From the NCBI GenBank assembly GCA_964581605.1, contig CAZOPF010000118.1:1-16758 (forward strand): DNA of 16,758 bases. The letters are read 5' to 3'. This stretch comes from CAADGU01 sp964581605. Lineage in GTDB: Bacteria > Chloroflexota > Anaerolineae > Promineifilales > Promineifilaceae. A program made the translations under genes and the position numbers. Of the stretch, positions 15,701 to 16,758 are shown piece after piece. The notes under the pieces are model-generated. The model was not told where the DNA came from. It saw only the letters and a list, made by a program, of their open reading frames with translations, and searched no databases. How positions within the stretch are numbered: position 1 is the stretch's first letter; every line of letters begins with the position of its first letter.

Positions 15701-16667
15701 TGGTTACGCTGGCATAGAGGGCGGTAATGGTCTTGTTTTGTTCGCTGGTGGTGCGGCCGCTGGTGCTGCCGGTGCTGGGGGGTGGTGAGAGGCGGGTAAC
15801 GGCCGCATCTTCTAGCAGCAATCGCAACCGTGTGGGGGCAACAGAAATGGTGCCGCCCACGGCGATGGCTACGGCCTGTGCCAGCTCTAGCGCCGATTGG
15901 TATCGGTCGGCCGGTTTTTTCGCCAAAGCCCGCTGCAAAATGTGTTCCATAACGGGCGGCAGTTCTGGATTACATTGGATAACGCTGGGAGCCGGCTCGT
16001 TGACGTGCATCATTAAGACGCTAAAGTTGTTTTCATGGGCAAACGGGAGTTCGCCGGTGAGCATTTGAAAGAGAATAACTGCCAATGAATAGATGTCGGA
16101 GCGGTGATCCAGGTTGGTTTGCCCCTGCGCCTGTTCTGGCGACATATACGCAGGGGTGCCCATCAGCGCGCCGGTCATGGTGATATGCTGGCCGCCGGAC
16201 ACCATGCGGGCAATGCCGAAGTCGGTAACGAAGGCGTTGCCGTCGCGGTCAATCATAATGTTGGAGGGTTTAATGTCGCGGTGGACGATGCCCTGGCGGT
16301 GGGCGTAATCCAGAGCGGAGCCGATTTGCTGCATCAGGTAACTGACTTCGTTGAGGGGCAGGGCGCCCCGGCTCATCACATCGCGCAGGGTGCCGCTGTC
16401 CAGGTAGCGCATGACGATGTAGGGTGGGTCGTGACGGCCGTCGAAATCATACACCGGCAGGATATGGGGATGCTCCAACCGGGCAATCAACCGCGCTTCG
16501 CGTTGGAAACGCTGCACCGCTTCCGGGTCTTCCAGGCGTGCCCGCAAAATGACTTTAACCGCTACATCTCGCTCTACGCTGGGCTGGTGCGCACGATAAA
16601 CGGTTGCCATGCCACCATAGCCGATTTCTTCTTGCAGGATGTATGGGCCGAGGGTGTGGGTCTTCAT
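12762..16667 (-). CDS. Ser/Thr protein kinase fused to cyclase-like, AAA ATPase and TPR domains
   Basis: Of 1301 residues, the first 270 or so form a complete Hanks-type kinase: glycine loop GYGGMATVY (16-24), Lys38, Glu57, HRDIKPSN with Asp131, DFG at 149-151 and the SPE motif (176-178). Residues 312-490 resemble a class III nucleotide cyclase domain, but the first metal Asp is Ser320 (YASVTSFAEL) while Asp365 remains; the later G-D segment reads SGAA. It is probably a non-catalytic pseudo-cyclase. From about 515 comes an AAA_16-type ATPase with Walker A SEAGLGKS (542-549, Lys548) and Walker B LEVEDIH (Glu676, Asp677). The C-terminal third (about 930-1260) is TPR repeats (GEARFFLGDYAAARSSLESA and similar). 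No transmembrane segment is evident, so it is likely a cytoplasmic sensor-regulator. The ATG lacks a clear ribosome site. Substrates are unknown. Confidence 0.9.
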   Translation of the reverse strand: MKTHTLGPYILQEEIGYGGMATVYRAHQPSVERDVAVKVILRARLEDPEAVQRFQREARLIARLEHPHILPVYDFDGRHDPPYIVMRYLDSGTLRDVMSRGALPLNEVSYLMQQIGSALDYAHRQGIVHRDIKPSNIMIDRDGNAFVTDFGIARMVSGGQHITMTGALMGTPAYMSPEQAQGQTNLDHRSDIYSLAVILFQMLTGELPFAHENNFSVLMMHVNEPAPSVIQCNPELPPVMEHILQRALAKKPADRYQSALELAQAVAIAVGGTISVAPTRLRLLLEDAAVTRLSPPPSTGSTSGRTTSEQNKTITALYASVTSFAELVDETDGSEAARQALLHWGTAVDEIIAHYGGQTVSRAEDTTLAIWGIDLTREDDAERAVRAALALQQAMRQHSTPYLDDTANEPLPLNIALNTGLVLLTPDEQSGDYSASGAAISLTNRLMQQADGLILITHNTYTQVRGVFEMEPDTPLKLRRSQETMQVYRVNSAKPRAFRRGARGVEGVETALIGREAELKTLQNAFQDAIEDRETQVITIVSEAGLGKSRLLYEFVNWSDLRPEVFWVMRGRATPEMTNRPYALLRDLVSFRYEIQDSDSPAVTRQKLEQGIQQQIGENEAMAHLLGHLVGFDFSDSPHVKGLLGDPPQLTERARQMFIRWVQALCVRNPAVLEVEDIHLADDASLDLLTDLVTKHQDLPMLMICLARPSLYERRPSWGGGQPFHTRLELRPLDRRESRNLAREILQKVADAPKALRDLLVERAEGNPFYMEELVKMLIDDRVIFKQSEDVWLVEEERLGHLEVPATLVGLLQARLDSLLFPEKLTLQRAAVIGRVFYDTALEALDAADEYHLDDLPAILDRLAAQEFIYERETTNFAGSTEYIFSKTMLQDVLLSTLLRRQQERYNRAAARWLVETSGPRVGEYFGLIADYYEKAGDFEQAGAYLQQAGEQALRLSAYINGRMLFERALMLLPTESVTRMVLFLRLGEARFFLGDYAAARSSLESALKMARARQDEAHTADALYWLSQTAVMQGAYLQAQSFLEESLPLARSGADVDTLARVLYGLGDVQWRQGQIEEALQLLNECLLLSQQANLTNQELFALNRLGAVAVVAGDWEKANELYEQVLARARQVGNREREVSALNNLGVVAYERADWEITVAYAQQALPLAREMGQQQLIALLLNNLADVLLRLDDFAQARRYLHEGITLAQQMGAVPHVLTGVQTAGLLLARQGDQERGLALIGLSLNHPSATPETRRTAYDCLRTLALDPTDTAVQSALAQGNSLDLDTIAGQLLADWG

Positions 16668-16702
16668 GGGGTGATCTGGTGTCTGGATGATTGGGTGTTC
16701 AA

Positions 16703-16758
16703 ATGTTTAGGTGTTTAGGTGTTTAGGTGTTTAGGTGTTTAGGTGTTTAGGTGTTTAG
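16703..16758. repeat. 8-bp tandem repeat array upstream of the kinase gene, cut by window end
   Basis: Six perfect units of GTGTTTAG fill 16711-16758, preceded by one near-unit ATGTTTAG (16703-16710) and a decayed one before that. The array begins 36 bp upstream of the kinase ATG and continues to the window edge, so its full length is unknown. On the kinase strand the unit reads CTAAACAC. Confidence 0.9.

Larger units (their letters stand above)
35..16441. repeat. Highly iterated palindrome ACGGCCGT (dispersed)
   Basis: The self-complementary octamer ACGGCCGT occurs at least 28 times by manual count. Starts are at 35, 371, 870, 1573, 2090, 2116, 2833, 3898, 4390, 4597, 6028, 6464, 6930, 8232, 8907, 9054, 9305, 9803, 10319, 10593, 11604, 12059, 12180, 12838, 13573, 14540, 15625 and 16434. 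A random sequence of this size and moderately high GC would hold well under one. Copies fall inside genes in all three phases, encoding T-A-V (most often), x-G-R or R-P, and also in intergenic DNA. That argues against protein-level selection as the cause. Many near copies sharing the CGGCCG core are also present. The interval marks first to last copy; most bases inside it are not repeat. Confidence 0.85.

Noticed and set aside
15099..15788. A 229-codon plus-strand open frame opposite the kinase gene
   Set aside because: It mirrors the codon bias of the kinase/cyclase region on the other strand and has no recognisable motif.
16703..16758. Tandem GTGTTTAG considered as a telomere or replication-origin iteron array
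   Set aside because: Iterons are usually longer with a nearby replication initiator gene, and nothing else suggests a linear end. The array is also cut by the window edge.

Overview
The window looks like chromosome from an environmental bacterium, most likely a Chloroflexota member (Anaerolineae or Caldilineae type). This rests on family style rather than a marker gene: a very long Ser/Thr kinase fused to a cyclase-like domain, an AAA ATPase and TPRs; secreted multi-domain beta-propeller proteins with an LFLPLVVKP linker of a kind common in that phylum; and a lipoprotein alpha-2-macroglobulin. No rRNA, tRNA, CRISPR array or full insertion sequence was seen.

Left part (1-2540, mostly plus strand): two compact type II toxin-antitoxin modules. 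The first is a Phd/YefM-like antitoxin with a RelE/ParE toxin (102-601). The second is a DUF2281-like antitoxin with a PemK/MazF toxin (967-1541). Both pairs overlap by ATGA. A 176-bp MITE-like element (607-782) with 12-bp terminal inverted repeats and a 9-bp target duplication sits just after the RelE stop codon. The MazF module lies between two copies of a 47-bp direct repeat (849-895, 1552-1598). A small AT-rich membrane protein (1681-2022) follows, then two tandem terminators, a GC-rich structured region (2256-2402) and a decayed copy of the 3' end of the alpha-2-macroglobulin gene (2413-2500).

Right part (2541-16667, all minus strand): three very large genes, read from right to left. First comes a kinase/pseudo-cyclase/AAA/TPR protein (1301 aa), then a lipoprotein alpha-2-macroglobulin homologue (2037 aa) that has lost the thioester Glu-Gln, then a secreted protein with two different beta-propellers (1219 aa). 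Gaps of about 220-230 bp separate them, with a terminator-like hairpin after the macroglobulin gene, so they may be separate transcripts. A plausible but unproven reading is a cytoplasmic sensor kinase next to two envelope proteins.

Across the whole window the palindrome ACGGCCGT recurs at least 28 times, in genes (all three codon phases) and between them, far above chance. It resembles the cyanobacterial highly iterated palindrome in behaviour but not in sequence. Short tandem repeats (8-bp and 14-bp units) lie immediately upstream of the kinase and macroglobulin genes.
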